This document shows positions 42,561 through 50,876 of a DNA stretch of 64,000 bases, piece after piece. A program made the position numbers and the translations under genes. Origin of the DNA: Dendronalium phyllosphericum CENA369 (GTDB taxonomy: Bacteria > Cyanobacteriota > Cyanobacteriia > Cyanobacteriales > Nostocaceae); the NCBI RefSeq assembly GCF_016056275.1, contig NZ_JAECZA010000012.1, positions 62,001 through 126,000 of the forward strand, in the 5' to 3' direction. Below the pieces are notes generated by a model. That model did no database searches. It was given only the letters and a program-made list of their open reading frames with translations, and was not told where the DNA came from. The stretch's first letter is position 1. Each line of letters opens with the position of its first letter.

Positions 42561-44048
42561 TTAATTTCCGACTAGTGGATGTCTGCCTCTAGCTTTATAA
42601 AGCAGACTTTCTAAAACGATCGCATTTGTATTAACGTCAACTGAAGCATTAACACCGAGTTGAGAATTCTCATATCGTCCTGAAAAATAACCGCGATTTT
42701 TATCTGATAAATTTTGAGCAAAGTTTCGTAGCATTTTCGTGTAAGGGTCATCTGGCATGAGCGCAAACCAACAAAATGCCGCTTTCGTACTAAAAAACCG
42801 GAATTGGGGATAGGCTTTTCCTCTGGTGTTAAAGGCTTGCCAAGGTTGACCATCGGCGTAGACACTGTAATACAGAAAGTAAGGAGGACGATCTAAAGAA
42901 TCTTCATTTACAGCAGTCAAAATTCCAGTCCGCTGAAATCTTTGTACTTGCACTTTCAAAAGATTTTGCACTTGAGGCTTAACTGCATCATTCCAACCCA
43001 TTTCTAAACCCCAGAGCAGATAAGGATCGTTAGTCAGATAGTTAGTCGCTCCAGAGTTTTTGAAATTACGCTCGTCGATTTGTAGAGTAATACCATCCAC
43101 TTCAACCGCCTTGATTGGTGGATTAAACAAAGCATTTGGGGCTTGAATATTCCACAACTTTAAACTGTGAGCAGCGTATTGCTCGTAGCCTAACCGTCCT
43201 TCCTGTACTTCCAGAAGTCCCCCTGCTTTGGGAATAGCACCATTTAACCAACCATCTTTGACAAGCTTCGATAGATTCCAACGGGCGACGATGCGATTGA
43301 TGCGATCGCTATACTCTGGATAATGCGATCGCATCACATGTAATCCTAATAAAAATCGCGCCATATCCAAGGCTGACCAACCGCTGATCCCCTTGGGATC
43401 GGGGGTGTCATTGAGTTGGCGCATTTGGGCAGTATGGGTGCTATAAGCTTTGTTGGGTAAATTAGTTGCAGGTAGTGGTAGTTTTTCCAACGTCTGGAGC
43501 AAAGTGTTCATCCGCTGTTGAAACATTTCTTTCGGCAATAACCCTAACTGACGAGCCGCATGAATTCCTAATAAAGCGCTACCCTGATCCCACCAAGTTG
43601 TCCAAGGCAAATTGTCTACCGAATTGACAAAACCTGTTTGGGGATTCCAATTGCGATCGAAATACTTCCAGGCCCGCCCCGCAGCAATTCGATCCGCTTC
43701 TTGAGTCAATCGTGGTAAAGAAATTGCTGAAGCAGGAGTAACAGGTCTTTTGGGAGTAGCTTCTGGTGTAGGAGTGGGTGGAATCACCCTAGGTATCGGA
43801 GGTTTTGGTGCAACTGAGGGCGTTGGAAACGGCAAGTCAAGATTAAAGTTATCTGGTGCAGCAATTAATTGACGACGTTGTTCAAAGCTATTCCCATCTT
43901 TGAGGGGAACAGTTTGCCACACACAACCATCTCTTGCTGTAGAGGTAGATTGAAACATCCGAGGAATGGAACAAATCAGGGGTTGCTGAGTTGTCGTTGC
44001 ATACAACACTGATTGCAAAATCACGCTTGTTATCCCTGTCATCTCCAT
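42561..44048 (-). CDS. DUF3131 protein with remnant N-terminus
   Basis: A 495-residue protein. One complete DUF3131 domain (~115-495: AWKYFDRNWNPQTGFVNS, GWSALDMARFLLGLH, EGRLGYEQYAAHSLKLW, PYFLYYSVYADG, FFSTKAAFCW, NTNAIVLESLLYKARG). The first ~30 residues (SVILQSVLYATTTQQPLI) look like the end of another DUF3131 domain (compare NSMVLQSLLYKVMNQQPLI in the next gene) and there is no signal peptide, so the gene seems to be a fragment of a longer tandem-domain ancestor. A Pro-rich linker holds LIAAPDNFNLDL. DUF3131 is thought to be an alpha/alpha-barrel, possibly glycoside-active; unproven here. Confidence 0.8.
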   Translation of the reverse strand: MEMTGITSVILQSVLYATTTQQPLICSIPRMFQSTSTARDGCVWQTVPLKDGNSFEQRRQLIAAPDNFNLDLPFPTPSVAPKPPIPRVIPPTPTPEATPKRPVTPASAISLPRLTQEADRIAAGRAWKYFDRNWNPQTGFVNSVDNLPWTTWWDQGSALLGIHAARQLGLLPKEMFQQRMNTLLQTLEKLPLPATNLPNKAYSTHTAQMRQLNDTPDPKGISGWSALDMARFLLGLHVMRSHYPEYSDRINRIVARWNLSKLVKDGWLNGAIPKAGGLLEVQEGRLGYEQYAAHSLKLWNIQAPNALFNPPIKAVEVDGITLQIDERNFKNSGATNYLTNDPYLLWGLEMGWNDAVKPQVQNLLKVQVQRFQRTGILTAVNEDSLDRPPYFLYYSVYADGQPWQAFNTRGKAYPQFRFFSTKAAFCWFALMPDDPYTKMLRNFAQNLSDKNRGYFSGRYENSQLGVNASVDVNTNAIVLESLLYKARGRHPLVGN

Positions 44049-44161
44049 TTAAATCATTTGCATACCCACTCAATAAGTATTCCCTAGTTACATTCATGGC
44101 TAACAACCTATTTGGGTAGGGATGGGGAAAGAGGACGCGTCCCCGCGTCCCCGTGTCTTCC

Positions 44162-46912
44162 TTAGCTACCTGAAACCCAGTAACTTCTAGAACTATCAGA
44201 CATTAATCGAGTTTGTTGTCTCGCAGCGTTGGGTAAACCTCGCCCAGAATTGCCCTTGTTAACTGCTTCCCACCAAGGAGAGTTCATGGCGGTAGTTGGA
44301 CGAATTAAGGGTTGTTGATTCATCACCTTGTACAGCAAGGATTGCAAAACCATACTGTTGGTGCTACTAGTGAAACCAATTGCTGTTTTACCCGTGGTTT
44401 CATAGAAGCCTTCATAAAATCCCGCTGATGGATTATATAAGTCAGTTGTTCCTTGCAGTAATTGTTGACTATACTTGTCTTCTGGAAGCAGGGCATGATA
44501 AGCAAAAGCTACTGCTGTACTTACCACTCGCCCCTTTGGTACAGGTTGACCATTATCTGCTAAAGCCACCCAAGGTTCACCTTGCCCAGTAATTGTACTG
44601 TGGACAGTGTAAGGCTTGCGATCTATTAGGGTAGTGGCTGAGGCTGTAAGAGTGTCGGTGCGACGGTAGCGTTCGGCTTGCACTTGGAAAATTGGTTCAA
44701 AGAGCGATCGCATTTGTGGATCTAGTCCAAACTCCAAAGCATAGAGTAAGAAAGGATTGCTGACTGTGTATTGGTTTTTAGAGTTAGTATCCTTTCGGCG
44801 GCGTTGGATTGGTACTTTCACTCCCTCAATTGAGGCGGTTTGATATTCACCCCCAACAGCAGAATGCTCTACATTAAACCCCCATAATTGAAAAGCACGA
44901 GCGGCATATTCTTCATAGCCTAAGCGGGTTTCAGGAATGACACGGGTAAGCGATCGCTCATTATCTTTTGCGGTTGTAGCACTAGAAAGAATACCTTCGC
45001 GCACCACACGTAAGTATGACCAATCCAGCACAATTTTATCTACGGCAGCTGTGTATTCTGGATGACAAGTTTTTAAGTTGTAAAGCGCTGCTAGTATCCT
45101 GCCTAAATCTAAAGCTGACCAGCCATTTCCTTGGGGAACTGGATTTCCACCATAATCTATTGATTGCAGGGTTCGCGTATCGTAACCCCGACTCGGTAAC
45201 TCTCTAGCAAACAACGGTAACTTTGTCAAGGCTGCTAAAAGATGCCGCGTGCGCTGGTCAAATTCTTTGGGAGTGATTAGATCGAGCGATCGCGCTGCAT
45301 GAAGAGCTGCGAGATAATCTCCTAAGCCCCAGAGAGTCGCACCTTTGAAATCGCTGCGATCGTCAATCAGCCCACTTTTGGAGTGATAATTTGCCTGAAA
45401 GTATCGCCAAGCCGCCTCTGCATAGCGGCGTTCAATAACTGTCAACGGTCTTTCTAGTTTGAGATTTAATGGCTTGGGACTATCCACTGGTGGAATAGGT
45501 GCAACGGCCACTTCCATCACTTTAGAAGTATCTACAGGAGTTGCAGTCGGAGGCGTAACAGGAGAATTTGCAGGCGTAGCAGGAGAAGCATTTTCACTGG
45601 GCTTACCAGTAGACACACTCACAGAACCAGAGGCAATTAAAGGGCGATTTCCCCTAGCTTTGTAGTATAAAATCTCCAAAATCAGCCCATTAGTATTACC
45701 TGTCAAAGCTTTATTGGGTTGCTTTGATTCTTCATAGATACCAGCATAGTAACCACTATCATCAGGACTGCGGAGATCCTTAACAGCATCAAAAACCTTT
45801 TGGGCATAGGCATTATCAGGAAAAAGATAGCGCCAGCCAAAAGCAGCTTTGGTGCTGATGCTACGAAACTGTGGATAAGGCTGGTTGGCATCCGTGATTG
45901 TTGCCCAGCTTGCACCGTTAGCGTAGATGGTATTGTAGAGAAAATAAGGTGCTTGGTCAATATTGTCTTCTGTGACCGCAGTCAATTGACCTGTGGTATC
46001 ATAACGCCGTTTTTGCACGTCTAAAACTCTGGCAGCAAAATCAGCTAACTCACCTTGCAAGCCAAATTCAATCCCATCAAGGATATAAGATTCACTAACA
46101 ACATAATTATTGGCGTTGGTGCTTTTAAAGTCACGGGTATCAACTGGAATTTGCACGCCATTAATTTCAACTAACTTGAACGGTTCTAGGGAAATAGCCT
46201 TGGGTGCTGAGAAACCCCAAAGTTGATAGCCTCTGGCGCTGTATTCTTCGTAGCCGAGTCGTCCTTCTTGTACTAGTAATGTTTTGTTGTCTGGGAGAAC
46301 AGCAGCTCCAAAAAGTTGTCCATCTTTGAGCGATCGCCCTAGTTGCCACTTCGCTACAATTCCTTTGAGCCAATCATTATATTGAGGATGACAGGTGCGG
46401 ATGACATCAAATGCAGCTAAAATTCGACCGACATCTAAAGCAGACCAGCCAATACCCCGCTCTAGCGGATTATTACCATAATCAACCATCTGTGCATTGG
46501 CGGCGTTATAGACTTTATTTGGTAAAGTATCCTCAAACAACTTCAGATTGCTGAAAGTCTGCAAAAACTTGTTGAGACGTGCATCAAAGTCTGCTTGGTC
46601 AGTCAGATTTAGCGATCGCGCTGCATTCAACGCCATCAGGTAATTACCCATATCCCAGAGCGTACCTGAAGGATAACCCCCAGTGGAATTAGTAAATCCC
46701 GTTTCTGGTTGATAATTTTTGACAAAATACTGCCAAGCAGCACGAGCGTAAGTTTGTTCTTCAGGAGTGAGTGGGGCTGTAATATTGCTACAACTATCGG
46801 AATTTTGGGATAAGACTGGTGTTGGGATGTAAAGCAACAATTGCAGAAATGTTCCAACTAGGAATAATGCAATCCATCTCAACAGCTTTTGTTGACGGAG
46901 TTTGTATATCAT
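44162..46912 (-). CDS. secreted protein with two DUF3131 domains
   Basis: A 916-residue protein with a signal peptide (residues 1-36, cleavage near VLSQN). Two DUF3131 domains (~45-430 and ~490-870) are joined by a Pro/Thr/Ser-rich linker (~435-485). Both carry the AAWxYFxxNY opening, GWSALDxGRILAA, EGRLGYEEYSARxxQLWGF-like and NTNGLILEILYYKARG / STNSMVLQSLLYK endings. It probably acts in the periplasm or outside on the polymer made by the downstream GT2 enzyme. First gene of the minus-strand cluster; catalytic residues not assignable. Confidence 0.82.
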   Translation of the reverse strand: MIYKLRQQKLLRWIALFLVGTFLQLLLYIPTPVLSQNSDSCSNITAPLTPEEQTYARAAWQYFVKNYQPETGFTNSTGGYPSGTLWDMGNYLMALNAARSLNLTDQADFDARLNKFLQTFSNLKLFEDTLPNKVYNAANAQMVDYGNNPLERGIGWSALDVGRILAAFDVIRTCHPQYNDWLKGIVAKWQLGRSLKDGQLFGAAVLPDNKTLLVQEGRLGYEEYSARGYQLWGFSAPKAISLEPFKLVEINGVQIPVDTRDFKSTNANNYVVSESYILDGIEFGLQGELADFAARVLDVQKRRYDTTGQLTAVTEDNIDQAPYFLYNTIYANGASWATITDANQPYPQFRSISTKAAFGWRYLFPDNAYAQKVFDAVKDLRSPDDSGYYAGIYEESKQPNKALTGNTNGLILEILYYKARGNRPLIASGSVSVSTGKPSENASPATPANSPVTPPTATPVDTSKVMEVAVAPIPPVDSPKPLNLKLERPLTVIERRYAEAAWRYFQANYHSKSGLIDDRSDFKGATLWGLGDYLAALHAARSLDLITPKEFDQRTRHLLAALTKLPLFARELPSRGYDTRTLQSIDYGGNPVPQGNGWSALDLGRILAALYNLKTCHPEYTAAVDKIVLDWSYLRVVREGILSSATTAKDNERSLTRVIPETRLGYEEYAARAFQLWGFNVEHSAVGGEYQTASIEGVKVPIQRRRKDTNSKNQYTVSNPFLLYALEFGLDPQMRSLFEPIFQVQAERYRRTDTLTASATTLIDRKPYTVHSTITGQGEPWVALADNGQPVPKGRVVSTAVAFAYHALLPEDKYSQQLLQGTTDLYNPSAGFYEGFYETTGKTAIGFTSSTNSMVLQSLLYKVMNQQPLIRPTTAMNSPWWEAVNKGNSGRGLPNAARQQTRLMSDSSRSYWVSGS

Positions 46913-47051
46913 AATGCAAAAAAGGAGTTAGGAGCGTCATAGCTCATCTGTACAGCTATATTCGTAAATCGAGCTTTGTCAGGTCTATTCTTTTCGTAAT
47001 GGCTTTATCAATTCAGTCAGTAGCGCCAGCGAACAACATCAAATCGCGCAC

Positions 47052-47276
47052 TCATGATGGATTTTGAGTTGATGCAGCGATGTTTTCTTTAACAGCTAAA
47101 TGTTTTGTGAATGCTTCTATTTCCGCATTCTCCATATCTTGAGGATGGCGCTTATTATGAACAAAGATGTAACGCCTAATCCGGTCAATGTGGCTTTTTT
47201 CTGTTTTGTAAGAATAATGCTTAAGCCGAATTGTCTTGTGAACCTGTTCTAGTAGCTTTTTTGAGCGTTCTTGCAT
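47052..47276 (-). pseudogene. integron-type integrase, N-terminal fragment
   Basis: A 74-codon frame matching the SAM-like N-terminal domain of IntI-type tyrosine recombinases: KTIRLKHYSYKTEKSHIDRI, RYIFVHNKRHPQDM, IEAFTKHLAV and STQN, where complete proteins continue QAL.... Here the sequence turns to PS and stops; the catalytic domain is missing. It is a relic marking old recombination at the edge of the accessory region. Confidence 0.75.
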
Positions 47277-47518
47277 AGAGTAATATCTAGAAAATTTCCG
47301 TATAACGTCATGAATCGGATATTATCTGGAAAAATTTTGGATATCACCAAGAAATATACTGAAAATTAGGTATTTAAAACTAAAATCTGGTATTTACACG
47401 GAAATCTTCGATCTAATATCTAAAATAGGGTATTAAACCTAAAAATTTTGTAAAATAAGCCAAATTTAGATACTTAATATAGGAAAATCCTATACAATAC
47501 ACCGATTAGGAAACATTG
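47277..47518. promoter_or_regulatory. AT-rich promoter region with palindrome and degenerate repeats
   Basis: ATAGGA (47479-47484), AAA and TCCTAT (47488-47493) form a perfect palindrome overlapping a TATACAAT -10-like box just before the 47519 gene: a typical repressor position. Upstream (47360-47450) loosely repeated GGTATTTAAAACTAAAA-type units could be further binding sites. AGGAA about 7 bases before the ATG is the likely ribosome-binding site. Confidence 0.5.
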
Positions 47519-48358
47519 ATGACTGGAAGGATTGTAGAGCAAGGGAAAATTGTTGACGTTGGAGTTAGTAGTTTCAAAGACCCAGCAAACTCAGCAGGTC
47601 TATACATAGCTTCATCTAGCCTATACCAAACATATCGTGTTGACCGCAATAGGGTTAAACAGATTTGTGAAAGACTATATCAACATTTAATTGAAAAAGT
47701 AAGCAACCAGAACTTAGGGGATGCAAGATTCCGCATAGTCACATACAGAGAAGATTCAACAGGCTTTAGCCAAGTCAGCGCCAAAGAGTATGACAATCAA
47801 GAGCGTACCTATATTCTTATTACTCGCGATACTCTTCGCTCGACACGTGCAACTATTCTGGTACGCTTTCTAACATATGGTGAAAATCTTTATGTTGGTG
47901 TTGGTACTTATGTACTTGGTAAACTAAATCTTTGCGCTTTCATACGGAAGATAATATTAACACTTATTATCCCTTGGTTTGCAATCGCTCCTCTATCGTT
48001 TTTTCCTGGCATCAATCAATTACTTTTTCTTCTGTATCTTTGTCTTATTGCTTTTTCTTGGGCAGGATTAGTCCAAAGAATCATAGAAGTGGGTGATATC
48101 AAAACAGCACTTCGTCTGGAGTTCAATAAAGCTCTAGACCTTGGCTCTTTCAACCTTGATGACGTAGTAATGTTTTTAAAGAGTACTCTACACACAACTG
48201 TGACATCAATACGGGATGTTTTAAAGCAGGAGGGACTCCCTGTTGAAACGTTAGATGCCTTTGTTCAGAACATTAATAATAATATTAATCAAAATTTCAC
48301 GGGTCCGGTAGGAGGAGTGACAGGAACAGGTGTTGTCAAGGTCAATCCTTTAACCTGA
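47519..48358 (+). CDS. membrane protein with C-terminal GPVGGVTGTG motif
   Basis: A 279-residue protein not assigned to a family. Residues 1-135 form a mixed alpha/beta domain (YRVDRNRVKQICERLYQHLI, RFRIVTYREDS), then two TM helices (~145-190), a helical part and a C-terminal INQNFTGPVGGVTGTGVVKV. The architecture (soluble domain, TM hairpin, glycine-rich beta motif) recalls membrane proteins of bacterial conflict systems such as the TRADD-N-associated membrane families, but this is only resemblance. Next gene, 48 bp on, starts with the same motif, so the two proteins probably assemble. ATG at 47519 preferred over the adjacent TTG. Confidence 0.65.
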   Translation: MTGRIVEQGKIVDVGVSSFKDPANSAGLYIASSSLYQTYRVDRNRVKQICERLYQHLIEKVSNQNLGDARFRIVTYREDSTGFSQVSAKEYDNQERTYILITRDTLRSTRATILVRFLTYGENLYVGVGTYVLGKLNLCAFIRKIILTLIIPWFAIAPLSFFPGINQLLFLLYLCLIAFSWAGLVQRIIEVGDIKTALRLEFNKALDLGSFNLDDVVMFLKSTLHTTVTSIRDVLKQEGLPVETLDAFVQNINNNINQNFTGPVGGVTGTGVVKVNPLT

Positions 48359-48406
48359 AAACGATCAATAGCAGTGCAAAGAAAATTATGTGAGGTTCCA
48401 AAACTT

Positions 48407-48787
48407 ATGGCAGAGGTTAAACAGACCTTTCATGCACCAGTTGGTGGTGTAACTGGTACGGGTGATGTAAATGTTACGCAGACCAACCAGACTACTGAGC
48501 AAAATTTTGATGTACTCTTCTCCGACTTCAAGCAGTTCCTTGCCGATCTTCAAACCAGATATCCTACTATCAATGACGAAGTTGTTGTTACACAAATCAT
48601 TGATGTAGAGGCTAAACTCATCGAAGCCAAAGACCAAAAGCGTTGGCAAAACTTTCTAAATCTAAAACGTCTTTGGAATGGTGGTAAAAAAGCGGCAATC
48701 AAAGTTGGGGAGCATTTTGTTGAACAAAATCCTTGGGGCAAGGGGGCGATTGCTTTTCTTGAAGGTGTGAGTGAAGACACGAAATGA
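48407..48787 (+). CDS. small soluble protein with N-terminal PVGGVTGTG motif
   Basis: A 126-residue protein of unknown family. Residues ~5-20 (TFHAPVGGVTGTGDVNV) repeat the motif ending the preceding protein. The middle is helical and charged (FSDFKQFLADLQTRYPTIND, DVEAKLIEAKDQKRWQNFL) and the end (GGKKAAIKVGEHFVEQNPWG) amphipathic, resembling the C-terminal helix of small effector or pore-type proteins. ATG at 48407 has GAGG about 11 bases upstream. Co-transcribed with the upstream membrane protein; a two-part immune or signalling module is possible but unproven. Confidence 0.65.
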   Translation: MAEVKQTFHAPVGGVTGTGDVNVTQTNQTTEQNFDVLFSDFKQFLADLQTRYPTINDEVVVTQIIDVEAKLIEAKDQKRWQNFLNLKRLWNGGKKAAIKVGEHFVEQNPWGKGAIAFLEGVSEDTK

Positions 48788-48826
48788 AGATACAAGAGAT
48801 CGTGTGTTATTTAGACATCTCCATAA

Positions 48827-48991
48827 ATTAAATATGCATTCGCCAAAACCCTTTTTAGCGAACGCTGGCGTTTAGTTCAGTCATTATTAACTTCAATTCA
48901 ACAAGAAATGCTATTGTTTAGTCCTCCAAACCCAAGTGTAGTTATTGGCTTCAATAACGGCACTATCGTACATTTAGCTATTTTTGGTTAG
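48827..48991 (+). pseudogene. C-terminal fragment of an unidentified gene
   Basis: An open stretch of 54 codons without a start codon (KTLFSERWRLVQSLLTSIQ, EMLLFSPPNPSVVIGFNNG) ends at TAG. It reads like real protein, so it is probably the tail of a lost gene. The remaining 48788-49091 interval shows nothing else. Confidence 0.35.
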
Positions 48992-49091
48992 ACGCTTGAC
49001 TTGCCAGTGTTACCAAACTGCTTCTGTAGAGAACAAGAAGAAATAAGGCTATTACCTCATTTCTTCCTACCTCCAAGGTGTGGCTTGAGAA

Positions 49092-50699
49092 TCACACTGT
49101 TACTAATTCCCGTTTTGCAACCACAGATTCAGGCTTGACCCAAATCCGATCTAAACCACCACTCAACAGACGATATTGTTGGTTGGGGTCTTGTCCCGGA
49201 TAATCCATACGCTTGTGCATTCCTCTGGTTTCTTGGCGTTGCAAACCACTGTTGTACATCCAGCGTGCAGTTGCAACCATCGCTGCTGCTTCGCGCGATC
49301 GCACAATTTGGCTATCATCGAGTATTTGGCTATTACGGATTTCTTGCCAGAGGTCATCCAGTCTCTCCAGCGAGGCACTTAAACCTGTAGCAGTGCGGAA
49401 GAGGTTGCGATCGTAGGGGAAAACTTCAGCTTGAGTTGTGGCGATCGCTTCATCCGGTGAGAATGTACTATTACCTTCACCATGCAATCCCGCTTCTCCC
49501 ACACCCTGTACACTACGTTGGGTGGCTTTTCCTCCCAAACTCAAGGCATAGCTAGCAGCAGATTGTCCAGACCAATAGCCAGAAGACATTGCCCACGCTG
49601 CATTATGACTACCACCACCTGTGAAGCCACCACAAATTAACTCTCTAGTAGCTGCATCTCCTGCTGCATAGAGTCCACTAACTGAGGTAGCGCAGGTGTA
49701 GTCTGCAATCCGAATCCCACCAGTACCGCGTACAGTCCCTTCTAAACGTAAGGTTACAGGGAATCGTTGAGTAAAGGGGTCAATCCCAGCGCGATCGAAA
49801 GGAACAAAGAAGTTAGGCTGAGACGATCGCATCCAGGCTATCGTCTCCTCATTCATATCTCGATCTAGACGTGCATATACTGGCTGAGTCAGCAAAGTTT
49901 TAGCAATCACCGAGCGACCGCGCTTAGAACCTGCACCTTCAATTACAGTGCCATCTTCATAAGTAAAAGATGCCCAATCGTAATAACGAGTCTTGGTGAC
50001 AGAAGAAAAAGCCGGAGAAATTGCATAAGCATTAGAAAATTCCATCCCAGAGAAGTCAGCACCCGCCTCGGCTGCCATCAATAAACCATCCCCAGTGAGG
50101 ACATTACAACCCAAAGCCTTACTCAAGAAAGCACAGCCACCTGTAGCAATCACAACTGCCCCGGCTCGGACTTTCCAACGTTCCCCAGATTGACGATTGA
50201 TACCCTTAGCCCCAGCCACAGCACCTTCTGCATCCACCAACAACTCTAAAGCCGGACTGTGGTCTAAAATTTTTACACCTGCTTGCTTAATTTTCCTCCG
50301 CATAAACCGCATATAATCTGGGCCTTGCAAGGAACGACGGATAACTTTGCCATCAGCATCCACACTGAAAGGATAGCCCTCATCAGCCAGGAAGTTAATA
50401 TTGTTGTAGGTGCGATCTAATACCCTAGTCATCCAATGACGATCTGCCAGAAAGCCTCCCATCGCTTCCCGACTCACCATTGCTGCTTCTCGTTGTTCTG
50501 GATCTGGTGGAACATACCACACACCATTCCCAGAAGCTGCGGCTGCTCCACTTGTACCGCAGTAACCCTTGTCTACTAAAACGACTTTTGCCCCACTGGT
50601 TGCAGCACTCCAAGCAGCCCAAGTACCAGATGGGCCACCGCCGATAATTAATACATCGGTCACTAAATCTAGATTAGAAGCATCTTGACTGATATTCAT
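49092..50699 (-). CDS. AprA/FrdA-like FAD-dependent oxidoreductase
   Basis: A 535-residue flavoprotein, paralogue of those at 8186 and 52358 (closest to 52358). Dinucleotide motif LIIGGGPSGTWAA, GYCGTSGAAAASGNG, GTVRGTGGIRI, GLYAAGDAA and RQETRGMHKRMDYPGQDPN at the C-terminus. ATG with AAGGAG 8 bases upstream. No ferredoxin gene follows it; the only ferredoxin in this cluster is at 51963, so that one may serve both flavoproteins. A dispersed repeat lies between it and the SsuA-like gene. Specific reaction unknown. Confidence 0.85.
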   Translation of the reverse strand: MNISQDASNLDLVTDVLIIGGGPSGTWAAWSAATSGAKVVLVDKGYCGTSGAAAASGNGVWYVPPDPEQREAAMVSREAMGGFLADRHWMTRVLDRTYNNINFLADEGYPFSVDADGKVIRRSLQGPDYMRFMRRKIKQAGVKILDHSPALELLVDAEGAVAGAKGINRQSGERWKVRAGAVVIATGGCAFLSKALGCNVLTGDGLLMAAEAGADFSGMEFSNAYAISPAFSSVTKTRYYDWASFTYEDGTVIEGAGSKRGRSVIAKTLLTQPVYARLDRDMNEETIAWMRSSQPNFFVPFDRAGIDPFTQRFPVTLRLEGTVRGTGGIRIADYTCATSVSGLYAAGDAATRELICGGFTGGGSHNAAWAMSSGYWSGQSAASYALSLGGKATQRSVQGVGEAGLHGEGNSTFSPDEAIATTQAEVFPYDRNLFRTATGLSASLERLDDLWQEIRNSQILDDSQIVRSREAAAMVATARWMYNSGLQRQETRGMHKRMDYPGQDPNQQYRLLSGGLDRIWVKPESVVAKRELVTV

Positions 50700-50778
50700 G
50701 AAATTTACTCCTTATAAAGTTAAGAAAAGGGGAAGGGTAAAGCTTCCCCAAGAATGCGAGAGTAGCTTTTATAGCAAA

Positions 50779-50801
50779 GTGCTGAGTGCTGAGTGCTGAG
50801 T
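50779..50801. repeat. GTGCTGA tandem heptamers
   Basis: Three GTGCTGA units, followed 22 bp later by the dispersed 45-bp repeat. The same pairing of TATAGC, heptamers and 45-bp repeat occurs at 62253-62396. Confidence 0.8.
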
Positions 50802-50822
50802 AGAAATCCATTTGTTTCAAAG

Positions 50823-50867
50823 CTTTGAGCAATCAACACTGTCCTAAAGGGTGTGACTACGGCTATA
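50823..50867 (+). repeat. dispersed 45-bp repeat, copy 2
   Basis: CTTTGAGCAATCAACACTG, then TCCTAAAGGGTGTGACTACG and GCTATA. Only 9 bp from the stop codon of the SsuA-like gene. Confidence 0.85.
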
Positions 50868-50876
50868 CAAAAAGTT

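Noticed and set aside
43888-44106. Separate 72-codon minus-strand ORF upstream of the DUF3131 gene
   Set aside because: It overlaps the DUF3131 gene in another frame and is better read as possible trace of a lost upstream domain.
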